Shown: positions 25,621 through 33,420 of the stretch, piece by piece
Numbering within the stretch: position 1 is the first letter of the stretch
Layout of the letters: every line of letters begins with the position of its first letter
Assembly: GCA_041741455.1 (NCBI GenBank)
Contig: JBGSJZ010000087.1
Span: 124,001-188,000 of the forward strand
DNA: 64,000 bases
Origin: CALESS01 sp041741455
Lineage (GTDB): Bacteria > Chloroflexota > Anaerolineae > Anaerolineales > Anaerolineaceae
Direction: 5' to 3'
Made by a program: the position numbers and the translations under genes
The notes under the pieces: model-generated
The model's input: only the letters and a program-made list of their open reading frames with translations
The model's database searches: none
What the model was told of the DNA's origin: nothing

Positions 25621-26487
25621 ATGATTATCGTAACAGACCGGGCGGCAGACCTGACTGCCGAACAATTGGCGGGTTTGAATGTGCATTTCTCGCCGCTGCG
25701 AATTATGTTGGAGAACAAAACCTACATCAGCGGTGTAGATCTGACGCCTGACGAATTTTATAACCTGCTTGAGACGACAGACAGCATGCCGACCACATCG
25801 CTACCCTCACCGGGCGAGTTTGCTGAACTTTACCGCTCTCTGGCTAAGATGGATCCAGAAATCCTCTCCATCCATGTCTCCTCTGGCCTCAGTGGAACCT
25901 TTGCTTCGGCTAAAGCTGGAGCTGCCATGGTTCCAGAAGCCAAGATTACCCTCTGGGATTCGATGACCCTCTCCTGCCCGTTGGGTTGGCAGGTGGAGGC
26001 GGCTGCTCAGGCTGCCAAGCAAGGCTGGCCGGTCGAGCGGATTTTGGCTTTGCTTGAAGTTAGCCGTCGGAAGGTGGACGGGATGTTCACGCTGACGAAC
26101 CTGAAATACCTGATTCATGGTGGCAGAATCAGTCATATCGCTGGGCTGGTGGCATCTCTGCTGGCAATCAAACCGATTATCCTGGTGGATAAAGTCACTG
26201 GAAAATATGGCTCGCACGGCCAGGAATTAACGATTAAACGAGCGTTGAATAAACTGGTGGATATCGTGAGCCATATGCATACACCTGGCAAGCCGATTCG
26301 GATTCAGCTCCTGCGCTCCAAAGGCGACGAAGGCATTGAATATCTTAAAGAAAAACTGGATGGATTGTTCCAGTGCAACTGGCTGCCACCGGCAACTGTT
26401 GCTCCAGTACTGGGAGCTCACACTGGACCAGGGATGAGTGGATTGTGTGTGGGTCCGGCGGATATTTTTGCCGAGCTTGGGATCTAA
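25621..26487 (+). CDS. DegV-family fatty-acid-binding protein
   Basis: 288 residues, typical length. The N-terminal Ile-Val-Thr-Asp-Arg-Ala-Ala-Asp-Leu, the Pro-Thr-Thr-Ser-Leu-Pro-Ser-Pro loop near 57 with the fatty-acid carboxylate Thr/Ser contacts, His-Val-Ser-Ser-Gly-Leu-Ser-Gly-Thr near 87, and the C-terminal Leu-Gly-Ala-His-Thr-Gly-Pro-Gly are all DegV/FakB hallmarks. It binds a fatty acid for phosphorylation by a FakA partner, which is not seen here. It follows mutL by 25 bp with an AGGAGAG site and ends before a strong terminator. Confidence 0.93.
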   Translation: MIIVTDRAADLTAEQLAGLNVHFSPLRIMLENKTYISGVDLTPDEFYNLLETTDSMPTTSLPSPGEFAELYRSLAKMDPEILSIHVSSGLSGTFASAKAGAAMVPEAKITLWDSMTLSCPLGWQVEAAAQAAKQGWPVERILALLEVSRRKVDGMFTLTNLKYLIHGGRISHIAGLVASLLAIKPIILVDKVTGKYGSHGQELTIKRALNKLVDIVSHMHTPGKPIRIQLLRSKGDEGIEYLKEKLDGLFQCNWLPPATVAPVLGAHTGPGMSGLCVGPADIFAELGI

Positions 26488-26489
26488 CC

Positions 26490-26522
26490 AAAAAAATCGC
26501 CGGGATTGCTCGGCGATTTTTT
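26490..26522. terminator. Bidirectional terminator, originally shared by degV and cobB
   Basis: An A-run, then TCGCCG and CGGCGA arms around an ATT-containing loop, then TTTTTT: U-tracts on both strands. It now ends degV. Removing the adjacent mobile element would bring it about 15 bp downstream of the cobB stop codon on the other strand. Confidence 0.9.
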
Positions 26523-26551
26523 ATAATTGTAGTCTACAATACCTTCGCCAA

Positions 26552-27866
26552 TTAGGCGGTAGAAACGGATGGTTGAACGGCGTGAATCCTGCCTAAGCAG
26601 GCCACTTGCAAGAAAATGGCGGCTAATAAATAGCCTTCGGGTTTTTGCGGAAGCATTTTTATTGTTTCTGCCACATAACGGTAGCCCCGGTAGTGGGCTT
26701 TGAGATCCAGGACGCTGGCAACTGGATCTTCGGAACGGTAGCGGTCGAGAAAGAGATGAGACAGGTTGACCATCAACATGGATAAGTTGGCTGCATTGGT
26801 CACCGGGGTTTGCTCCACGTTCATGAAATCTTCCAGGCCCCAATACTGTTTGGTGTCTCTGAAATTGAACTCGATTTGGAACCTTAACTTGTAATACTCA
26901 ATCAACTTGTCGAAAGGCAGCTCCAGATAGGTGCTGAACAGAACAACGTGCGCCACCTTCTGGGTCTTGAAGATGGTTTTGTGGATGATGACCACATTGA
27001 GCGGGATTGGAAATTCCTTGTTCCAAAGCTTGGTCTGGTAGATGTCCGTCCGGATGCCATCTTCAATTGATGATTGACCCAGATCCTCGGCTGGCAAGTG
27101 ATCATAGTCGATCTTCTCGCCAAACTTCGGCGTCGGTCCATGCTTTGGTTTCGGCCCGGCATAAGGCAAGTACAATCCGGCATCATGCCGCAGCTTCGAG
27201 ACCAGGTGCATGTTGTTCTGTATAACCATCCAGGTTGCTGGCCAGTTGCCGAAATGCCCGTCCAGAACCAGGTATTTGAGCGACAGGAACGTACCGATCT
27301 GTTCTACGAGAGCTTGTAACATGCTTTGGATCGGTTTGAGTTCTGGGTAGAGCTCCACTTGCTGTTTATCCTTGTTCTTGCTGCCTTTCGGTCGCCCTGG
27401 CTTGCGCTTCTCGCCCGGTTTCTTCTTGGTTTTGCGAGCCTGGGCCTTAGCTTTGCAGGCCGCTTTTTCTTCTGCGCTACGCACAATCTGCTCCATCTTG
27501 ATTGGACTGGAACGCCGCGAGCGAACGTTGATCAAAGAAAAGGCGAAGAAAGCTAATCCGGGGTTGGGGCGCTGGGCCAAACTGGAGAAGATGCAATCCT
27601 TACCATAGGTTTCATCTCCGGCCATAATATCCTCATCGCCGGGTTGCAACAGGAGCGCACGAAAGATGTGACAGAAGATTTCTGACCAAGGCAGTGATGT
27701 TTTTTACAAACGCTGGATCATTCGGTAACTGCCGCCTTTGCCTGCCCAGCATGGTTACTCTACCTTTCATCGCCGGCATGCCAAAGATTACCCGGCTCAA
27801 TTGACGCAAAGTCGTTTTCGAAATCAGTGGTGCAATGGGCTGTAAAAGTGCTAGAATATCTGTCAT
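26552..27866 (-). pseudogene. IS4-family DDE transposase, frameshifted
   Basis: The C-terminal part (365-codon frame, 27649 to 26552) has a Tyr-x2-Arg-x3-Glu-x6-Lys signature in Tyr-Lys-Leu-Arg-Phe-Gln-Ile-Glu followed by Asp-Thr-Lys, the YREK motif of the IS4 family, and an Asp in Val-Leu-Asp-Gly-His-Phe. The true N-terminus (ATG at 27866, Met-Thr-Asp-Ile-Leu-Ala-Leu-Leu) is in another frame. After residue 41 the homologous reading moves to the main frame, which has a TAA in what should be coding sequence at about 27707-27705. So there is at least one frameshift plus one stop, and probably a small deletion after Ala-Gly-Asp-Glu. The stop codon overlaps the terminal repeat. Confidence 0.85.
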
Positions 27867-27932
27867 GGGTTTTTGTGGGATCTGTTATTGTCCTGGAAGA
27901 CACTAACTTTACCCCAAAAACCCTATTTCATT

Positions 27933-27952
27933 CGCCTATTTTTGGCGAAGGT
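27933..27952. repeat. Internal imperfect copy of the element end
   Basis: The reverse complement reads ACCTTCGCCAAAAATAGGCG. It shares ACCTTCGCCAA and the following AGGCG with the left end (26541-26558). It lies just behind the transposase start, where the right end of a simple IS would be, suggesting an ancestral IS of about 1.4 kb. Confidence 0.6.
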
Positions 27953-28061
27953 TGAAATCACAGAAAATAGTCAACCTGTTCTGCCATTTGCGATCATCCA
28001 GATGTTTACAAAAAACGGTGATGATCTTTCTCAAATAGCTTCAAGCTAGATTAGGAGTGCA

Positions 28062-28796
28062 ATGCCCGAAAATAGGAACCTCAAGATTGCCATCAGCCAA
28101 TTCCCGGTGAGCAGTGACATCCACCAGAATATGAACTATATCACCCGCCATATTATCTCAGCATCCGGAGGCCAGGTGGATGTAATTCATTTTCCTGAGC
28201 TGGCCCTTTCTGGATATGAGACCGAAGTCGATCAAATGGATTGGGGTCTAGTTGACCAATGCGTATCCGAGTTGAAATCCCTCGCCAAAGCGTACAGCAT
28301 TTCAATCGTCATGGGTCTGCACCAGCCCAACACAGACCATCCTTTACCCTTCAATGCCACCTGCCTGATCACATCTGAAGGGGAGATTGCCGGGGCATAC
28401 CATAAAACTAACCTGTATAAGAAGGAGAAAGAACGGTTTTCCGCAAAAGGGAATTTTCTGCTCTACGATATGCGAGGCGTGCGGTGTGGTTTCCTCATCT
28501 GCTACGATTCGCACTTTCCCGCTCTCTTCGAGAAATACCGTGAGATGGGTGCAGGCTTGCTGTTTCTCTCTTACAACAACGCCAGAAGCACCAGGCCAAA
28601 GAACAGCCTTGACGACGTGATGCGGTCGCAGTTAATCACCCGGGCCTATGATCATCACCTGTACATTTCTGGCAGCAATTCCTCTTCCCACTATTCCCGT
28701 ATGCCGTCATCCTTTGCCTGCCCCGATGGAACGATCTTTCAAATGAGGCGGCATGTGCCCGGCGTGATGATCTGCGAGTGCCCCACTGGGCGCTGA
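28062..28796 (+). CDS. Carbon-nitrogen hydrolase (nitrilase superfamily), element passenger
   Basis: 244 residues. The Glu-Lys-Cys triad is complete: Glu in Phe-Pro-Glu-Leu-Ala-Leu-Ser-Gly-Tyr near 46, Lys in Tyr-His-Lys-Thr-Asn-Leu near 112, and Cys in Leu-Ile-Cys-Tyr-Asp-Ser near 147. It likely hydrolyses an amide or nitrile of a small molecule; the substrate cannot be read. An AGGAG site precedes the ATG. It is intact although the transposase next to it is broken, which hints at selection on the passenger. It is on the opposite strand to the transposase. Confidence 0.9.
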   Translation: MPENRNLKIAISQFPVSSDIHQNMNYITRHIISASGGQVDVIHFPELALSGYETEVDQMDWGLVDQCVSELKSLAKAYSISIVMGLHQPNTDHPLPFNATCLITSEGEIAGAYHKTNLYKKEKERFSAKGNFLLYDMRGVRCGFLICYDSHFPALFEKYREMGAGLLFLSYNNARSTRPKNSLDDVMRSQLITRAYDHHLYISGSNSSSHYSRMPSSFACPDGTIFQMRRHVPGVMICECPTGR

Positions 28797-28962
28797 ATGA
28801 ATAAGTTGGACATGCCGGTTTTCAGGGCTTTTCCTAGTAGCGTTGAAGTCTGCCAGACCCAAACTAACCACACAAAGCCCCTAGTAGACATTTAGCACTT
28901 TTACAACCATTCATTCTTTCAAAGAGCCTGTTTCTTCAGGCGAATTGGCGAAGGTATTGAGT

Positions 28963-29727
28963 CTAGTGAAGAAATTGAGTGATCGCAGGCAAAACTTCTG
29001 CAACATCCAGGGGTAGAAGGATGGCAGCGATTTTATCCAAATAGGTCGGTGTTTGATTGATAATGATGATTTGTGCCCCAGATTCCACAGCTTCCTGCGG
29101 GATGTAAGCGGCTGGTGTGACTGTTAACGAAGAACCAGCAACGATCATCAAGTCCGCCGTGCGGGCATGAACCTCTGCTTGATACCAGGTTGTGGCTGGC
29201 AGGGATTCTTCAAAGAGGACGATATCCGGTTTTAATAAAGAACGACACTCCGGGCAGGATGGAAGGGTACCAGAATCGATGAAGGCTGGCATGAAATCAC
29301 GTGCTGAAAAGGATCTGAGACATCCAGTGCATGAAAGGGTTCGCAAGGAGCCGTGAAGCTCCAATACATTGTGGGAACCAGCCTGGACGTGTAAATCGTC
29401 AATGTTTTGGGTGATGACAGCTTTGAGGAAGCCAGAATTTTCCAACTCAGCTAAGGCCAGATGCGCCGGGTTGGGACGGGCGGACAGGCTGGTGAGGGCA
29501 AGGGGTCGTAACCAGTTAAAGAATCGTTCGGGGGTGTGAAGAAAACTTGTCAGGGAGGCTACTTGCATTGGATCATCCTTCTCCCATAAGCCGGTTCGGG
29601 CTGAGCGAAAATCCGGGATACCGGAAGGAGTGGAGATGCCAGCGCCAGTAAAGGCAACAGCATACCGGGCTGATTGGATCAGCCCGGCAGCTTTTTTTAT
29701 CTGTGGATTGTAGCTTTCCGGGATCAT
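28963..29727 (-). CDS. cobB: NAD-dependent protein deacylase, Sir2 family
   Basis: 254 residues. The NAD motif is Gly-Ala-Gly-Ile-Ser-Thr-Pro-Ser-Gly-Ile-Pro-Asp-Phe-Arg near 29-42, followed by Thr-Gln-Asn-Ile-Asp-Asp-Leu-His near 112, the catalytic His in Leu-Glu-Leu-His-Gly-Ser near 130, and a zinc site with Cys-x2-Cys near 137 and Cys-x2-Cys near 163. Its ATG overlaps the stop of the receiver/CpaE-like gene (ATGA). The TAG stop lies inside the AGTCTA target duplication, so the protein is intact but its former terminator is now 2.4 kb away. Confidence 0.95.
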   Translation of the reverse strand: MIPESYNPQIKKAAGLIQSARYAVAFTGAGISTPSGIPDFRSARTGLWEKDDPMQVASLTSFLHTPERFFNWLRPLALTSLSARPNPAHLALAELENSGFLKAVITQNIDDLHVQAGSHNVLELHGSLRTLSCTGCLRSFSARDFMPAFIDSGTLPSCPECRSLLKPDIVLFEESLPATTWYQAEVHARTADLMIVAGSSLTVTPAAYIPQEAVESGAQIIIINQTPTYLDKIAAILLPLDVAEVLPAITQFLH

Positions 29728-30875
29728 CTCTTCACGATGCGGCTGGAAAGAATTTCTGCCAACCGGTTGAATTGTTGAGACACCAGGCCATCGGTTTGTA
29801 TCATGCTGATGGGCATCATACGTCGGGCAGCATTGAAGGCCAATTCCGGGGCTGGGGGAATTAATTGAGCTACCTGGAGACCGACTTGTTCTTGAACCTG
29901 GGAGATGGATAATTGTATATCGGCCCTAATCCGGTTTACAAGGACCAGACTCAGCAACTTAGTTTTTCCGAATCCAATGGTTTTAAGATCCTCTATAAAT
30001 AATTGCGTTTTTTGAATGGCAGTTGGGAATGGTTCTGTCAATACCATTGCTTCTTCACAAAGCCCGAGAATACGTTCATAACCGGGTAAAAATAAATTCC
30101 CAAGATCTAAAACAACCAGAGATGCCATTTGACTTAGGCTACGGACGATTGCTTCGAAATGTAAAACTGAATTGCAGAATGACAAATCCTTCAGCTGTGC
30201 GGAAGCAAGAAGTAACCGAGGGCCGTAAGTCGTGCGGGTCAGTTCATTTTTTACAGTGGAGGGATTAATTTCAGTGGGTGATCTGCGTAAGAGGTTGTTC
30301 AATCCTTGTTGATCGCCAAATCCTAGTTCCGTTGCCCATGTACCATGACCAGGACGCATTTCGGCTGCGATCACATCCACCTTTTCCCGCTGGTAGTAAC
30401 TGATCGCCAGATTGAGCGCCAGGGTAGAAGCTCCCATCCCACCTCGGGGTGCCAGGATAGCCAGGGTGTAGCCACGCTCCGCCGGTAGATCTGTGCCACG
30501 GGCTCGGCTGCGAGCTAATAAGGATTTGACATGCGCAACCAACTCAGCAGGATGGATAGGCTTTGTCAGGTAATCATCCACGCCAGCCTCATATCCGATT
30601 ACCTTGTCATCCACCTGGCTTTTGGCAGTAAACATTAATATGGGAATGGTAAGAGTTTCAGCCTGGTTGCGAATGCGCCGGGTGACTTCAAAGCCATCCA
30701 TATCCGGCATCATGACATCCAGCACAATTAAATCCGGTAGGAAATCGTGGGCAGATTCGATCCCTTGCAAGCCGCTACTGGCGACTAGGATCTCAAAGCC
30801 TTGCTTCTGGAGCATCATACCAACCAAGCGCAGGGTTTCAACGTCATCATCTATGATTAGAATTTTTTCCGGCAT
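29724..30875 (-). CDS. Receiver domain fused to CpaE/MinD-like ATPase
   Basis: 383 residues from the ATG at 30875 (GAGGG site). The receiver (about 1-120) has Ile-Asp-Asp-Asp, the phosphoacceptor Asp in Val-Leu-Asp-Val-Met-Met-Pro-Asp near 52 and Thr/Lys in Phe-Thr-Ala-Lys and Leu-Thr-Lys-Pro. The second half is a SIMIBI ATPase whose deviant Walker A reads Ala-Pro-Arg-Gly-Gly-Met-Gly-Ala-Ser-Thr: the signature Lys is Arg and the Walker Lys is Ala, so ATP hydrolysis is doubtful, as in some CpaE-like localisation proteins. No pilus genes are nearby. The upstream frame to 30947 overlaps the tilS promoter. Confidence 0.85.
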   Translation of the reverse strand: MPEKILIIDDDVETLRLVGMMLQKQGFEILVASSGLQGIESAHDFLPDLIVLDVMMPDMDGFEVTRRIRNQAETLTIPILMFTAKSQVDDKVIGYEAGVDDYLTKPIHPAELVAHVKSLLARSRARGTDLPAERGYTLAILAPRGGMGASTLALNLAISYYQREKVDVIAAEMRPGHGTWATELGFGDQQGLNNLLRRSPTEINPSTVKNELTRTTYGPRLLLASAQLKDLSFCNSVLHFEAIVRSLSQMASLVVLDLGNLFLPGYERILGLCEEAMVLTEPFPTAIQKTQLFIEDLKTIGFGKTKLLSLVLVNRIRADIQLSISQVQEQVGLQVAQLIPPAPELAFNAARRMMPISMIQTDGLVSQQFNRLAEILSSRIVKR

Positions 30876-30969
30876 GGCAGCCCTCGCAATTGCAAATCTG
30901 AAGGATTGGATTTCACAAATTATCAGAGGGTTGGCTGAGGTGCCCACCCCCCAATGCTATAATTATCGC

Positions 30970-32382
30970 ATGGATTTGAACTTAATCCAACAGCTCTTGC
31001 AAAACTGTAAGATTCAACCCGACCTGTTGTTGGTTGTGGGTGTTTCCGGTGGTTCAGATAGTCTGTGCTTACTGGATTTGTTGTGTCGGTTAGGGTATCC
31101 TGTTCTGGCTGCACATTACAACCATCAAATTCGTCCGGAAGCAGAGGCCGATGAAAAGGCTGTCCAGGAATTGGCCGCAATAAAAAAGATTCCATTCGTG
31201 GTGGGTCGGGGGAATGTTTGTGATTTTGCACAACGCAGAGGGCTATCCATGGAAGAAGCCGCGCGCAAAATGCGCTACACCTTTCTATTTGAACAAGCCC
31301 GCCTGGCGGATGCCCAGGCAGTGACCGTCGCCCACCATGCTGGGGACCAGGTCGAAACGATTTTAATGCATTTTCTGCGGGGGAGCGGGATTTCCGGGCT
31401 GCGTGGTATGCAGATGCGAATTGTGCTGCCGGAATGGGATGCGACCATTCCGCTCATTCGCCCCTTGTTAGGGGTTGAACGCCAGGAAATCGAAGCGTAT
31501 TGCCTGGAGCATGGTTTGGAACCGCGGCAGGATAAAACCAACGCTGATGTTAGGTATTTTCGAAATCGGTTGAGACATGAATTAATCCCAGAAATTGAAA
31601 CCTACAACCCAAAGTTTACTGCCAACATGCTTCGGATGGGGGAAGTACTGGCTGGCGAAGAAAATTTATTGGAGGAGTTGACAGTCGAAGCCTGGCAGGA
31701 AAGCTGTCGACTGGTTAACCCGGCGATTGTGCAAATTTCCCCGAATGTATTTGCTGGATATTCACGACCATTACAACGGCGTGTCTTGCGGACTGGAGTG
31801 AGTAAATTGTTGCCGGATTTACGCGACCTGGATTTTGAATCCGTTGAGCGCTGCCTGGATTTCCTGGCAATTGCTCCCCACAGGGGGCGGGTGGATGTTG
31901 TGGATGGTTTGCGTTTGGAGGCTGATCTGGATGCCTGGTTCTTAATGAAAAATGGCGTCCTGGCTCCGGCAACTGAATTTCCCCAGATTAAAGGTGGTCA
32001 GGAGATTGTAATGCCTGCAATGGGTGAAGTCGAATTAGACAATGGTTGGTGGATCATCGCTGAGAGTGTTCCCCGCCCAGATTTATTTGACAATTTGGAT
32101 AAATCGAAGATCTGGTTGGATGCAGATTTGTGGAAAAATAGGCTTATCATCCGGGGCGGACACAGAGGAGAGCGGTTTCAACCACTTGGCATGGCGGGGA
32201 AATCCATCAAACTGGCGGATTTCTTCACCAACGATCAGTTACCCCGTAGAGCCAGGGCAGGCTGGCCGCTGCTCGCTACTGAAAGTGAAATCATCTGGGT
32301 AGTGGGGAAGAGGGCGGGGGAAGCTGGAAAACTTTTCCCAGAAACCCGAAATGTTATTTGCTTGAAGTTGATGCACCGCTGA
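30970..32382 (+). CDS. tilS: tRNA(Ile)-lysidine synthase
   Basis: Modifies C34 of tRNA-Ile(CAU) to lysidine. From the ATG at 30970 it has 470 residues; a longer frame (from 30604) overlaps the divergent gene and is not used. The PP-loop Val-Ser-Gly-Gly-Ser-Asp-Ser is near 25-31, followed by His-Tyr-Asn-His, Ala-His-His-Ala-Gly-Asp-Gln-Val-Glu-Thr and Arg-Gly-Ser-Gly near 140. The C-terminal TilS domain is present. A perfect TATAAT (30958-30963) ends 6 bp before the ATG with no ribosome site, so the mRNA is probably leaderless. Its 3' end overlaps the convergent recombinase-like gene by 29 bp. Confidence 0.96.
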   Translation: MDLNLIQQLLQNCKIQPDLLLVVGVSGGSDSLCLLDLLCRLGYPVLAAHYNHQIRPEAEADEKAVQELAAIKKIPFVVGRGNVCDFAQRRGLSMEEAARKMRYTFLFEQARLADAQAVTVAHHAGDQVETILMHFLRGSGISGLRGMQMRIVLPEWDATIPLIRPLLGVERQEIEAYCLEHGLEPRQDKTNADVRYFRNRLRHELIPEIETYNPKFTANMLRMGEVLAGEENLLEELTVEAWQESCRLVNPAIVQISPNVFAGYSRPLQRRVLRTGVSKLLPDLRDLDFESVERCLDFLAIAPHRGRVDVVDGLRLEADLDAWFLMKNGVLAPATEFPQIKGGQEIVMPAMGEVELDNGWWIIAESVPRPDLFDNLDKSKIWLDADLWKNRLIIRGGHRGERFQPLGMAGKSIKLADFFTNDQLPRRARAGWPLLATESEIIWVVGKRAGEAGKLFPETRNVICLKLMHR

Positions 32383-33268
32383 GCTGGTGCAGTTTTAAGC
32401 TGATCTCCCGCCATTGAATTTTACTGACGCCCATCTTTTGGCGGATTTTTTCATGATCCATACCGGCATTCCAATCCACCAGGGCGCATGTCCAACGACA
32501 CATATCGAATGACAAGTGCTTGGTTAGGCCAGCTTCCTTGCCTAAATCTTCCAACAAATATTCCAATCGGCGAGGGGACCAGGGAAACACCGTATCTGCA
32601 GGTTTGTACTGGCTCAAATACTCAAGGTAACCAGCCAACCAACTGTCAGGAAGGTCGATTTTGCGTTCCTTGTAACGATTGCGGGTGTTTGCGTAACGAA
32701 TGAAGATAATCGGACCACCTTCCCCATTGAGGTCGATGTGATTCAAGTGAACTGTCAGGCATTCACCTTTTTTGATCCCGGTAGCAAGTAGCAGGGCTGC
32801 GAGAGTGTAAGGGCGGGCATCTGGTTTGCGGGCAGAGCGTTGAGCGTTAGCAATCTCCAGTACTTTTTTTAACTCACTGGCCGACAATACTTCAGGGAGC
32901 GGGCTGATGACGGATTGCTGCAATACTTTTTCGGCCGGGTCCAGGGGTAGCACACCACCGCGTTGCAGCCAGCGGAAGAAGGCCTTGACCGAGGTGATGC
33001 GCCGCGCCAGGGATTTGGGGCTACACGGAATCCCGCGACCTTTCTGTAGCCAATCCAGAAAAGCATTCAGATCTCGAGTAGTTATGCTACCCAGGGTGCG
33101 GTCGGGTGCCAGATAATTGGCCAGGAGCTGGATATCGCCCAGAAAGGCTTTGATGGTATAGATGGAACGTCCTTGATCGGCCAGATAGAGTTCCCAGGCG
33201 CGCAAGGCAGGCAGGAGTGGAGTGGAAGGTGTGATATGAGCGGTGAATTCTACTGGGCGATCGGTCAT
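32354..33268 (-). CDS. Tyrosine-recombinase-fold protein, catalytic residues missing
   Basis: 304 residues with the two-domain layout of XerC/XerD: a SAM-like core-binding domain (about 18-110) and a catalytic-domain fold (about 125-295). Aligned without gaps to XerD, the first Arg (Ala-Thr-Gly-Leu-Arg) is Lys in Ala-Thr-Gly-Ile-Lys, the His of His-x-x-Arg is Asp in Asp-Met-Cys-Arg, the second Arg is kept, the Gly-His-Ser His is Val, and the nucleophile Tyr is Ser. Strand transfer is therefore not expected. It may be a DNA-binding or architectural descendant. No att-like repeats or phage genes are nearby. Confidence 0.85.
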   Translation of the reverse strand: MTDRPVEFTAHITPSTPLLPALRAWELYLADQGRSIYTIKAFLGDIQLLANYLAPDRTLGSITTRDLNAFLDWLQKGRGIPCSPKSLARRITSVKAFFRWLQRGGVLPLDPAEKVLQQSVISPLPEVLSASELKKVLEIANAQRSARKPDARPYTLAALLLATGIKKGECLTVHLNHIDLNGEGGPIIFIRYANTRNRYKERKIDLPDSWLAGYLEYLSQYKPADTVFPWSPRRLEYLLEDLGKEAGLTKHLSFDMCRWTCALVDWNAGMDHEKIRQKMGVSKIQWREISLKLHQLSGASTSSK

Positions 33269-33356
33269 GAGGATTCTCCTCGTTTTTGCGTGTAGATAAA
33301 TCTAGTGTACAAGAATTAAGATGAATTGTCAATTGATTATTTCAGAAAAATCTGAA

Positions 33357-33391
33357 TGAAAAAACCGAGAAAGAGAGTATCTTCCTCGGTT
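33357..33391 (-). terminator. Terminator of the LytR-type gene
   Basis: On the reverse strand AACCGAG and CTCGGTT arms (with an internal A/T-rich loop) are followed by a T-run. It lies 30 bp after the stop of the LCP gene. Confidence 0.75.
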
Positions 33392-33420
33392 GATATGATT
33401 GAAGGTGGTTGATCAGCAAG

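Larger units (their letters stand above)
26537..28959. mobile_element. 2.4-kb IS4-type element with passenger gene
   Basis: Perfect 17-bp terminal inverted repeats CAATACCTTCGCCAATT lie at 26537-26553 and 28943-28959 (inverted). They are directly flanked on both sides by the 6-bp repeat AGTCTA (26531-26536 and 28960-28965), a target-site duplication. Inside are a disrupted transposase (reverse strand), an imperfect internal copy of the end, and an intact carbon-nitrogen hydrolase gene (forward strand). The right duplication includes the cobB stop codon. The element is probably immobile unless a related transposase acts in trans. Confidence 0.88.

Noticed and set aside
30604..30969. N-terminal 122-codon extension of tilS
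   Set aside because: It is antisense to the receiver domain of the divergent gene and lies upstream of a TATAAT box at 30958; the TilS N-terminus is normal from 30970.
32354..33268. Integrase marking a genomic island or prophage
   Set aside because: Catalytic residues are missing and no att-like direct repeats, tRNA junction or phage genes are adjacent.
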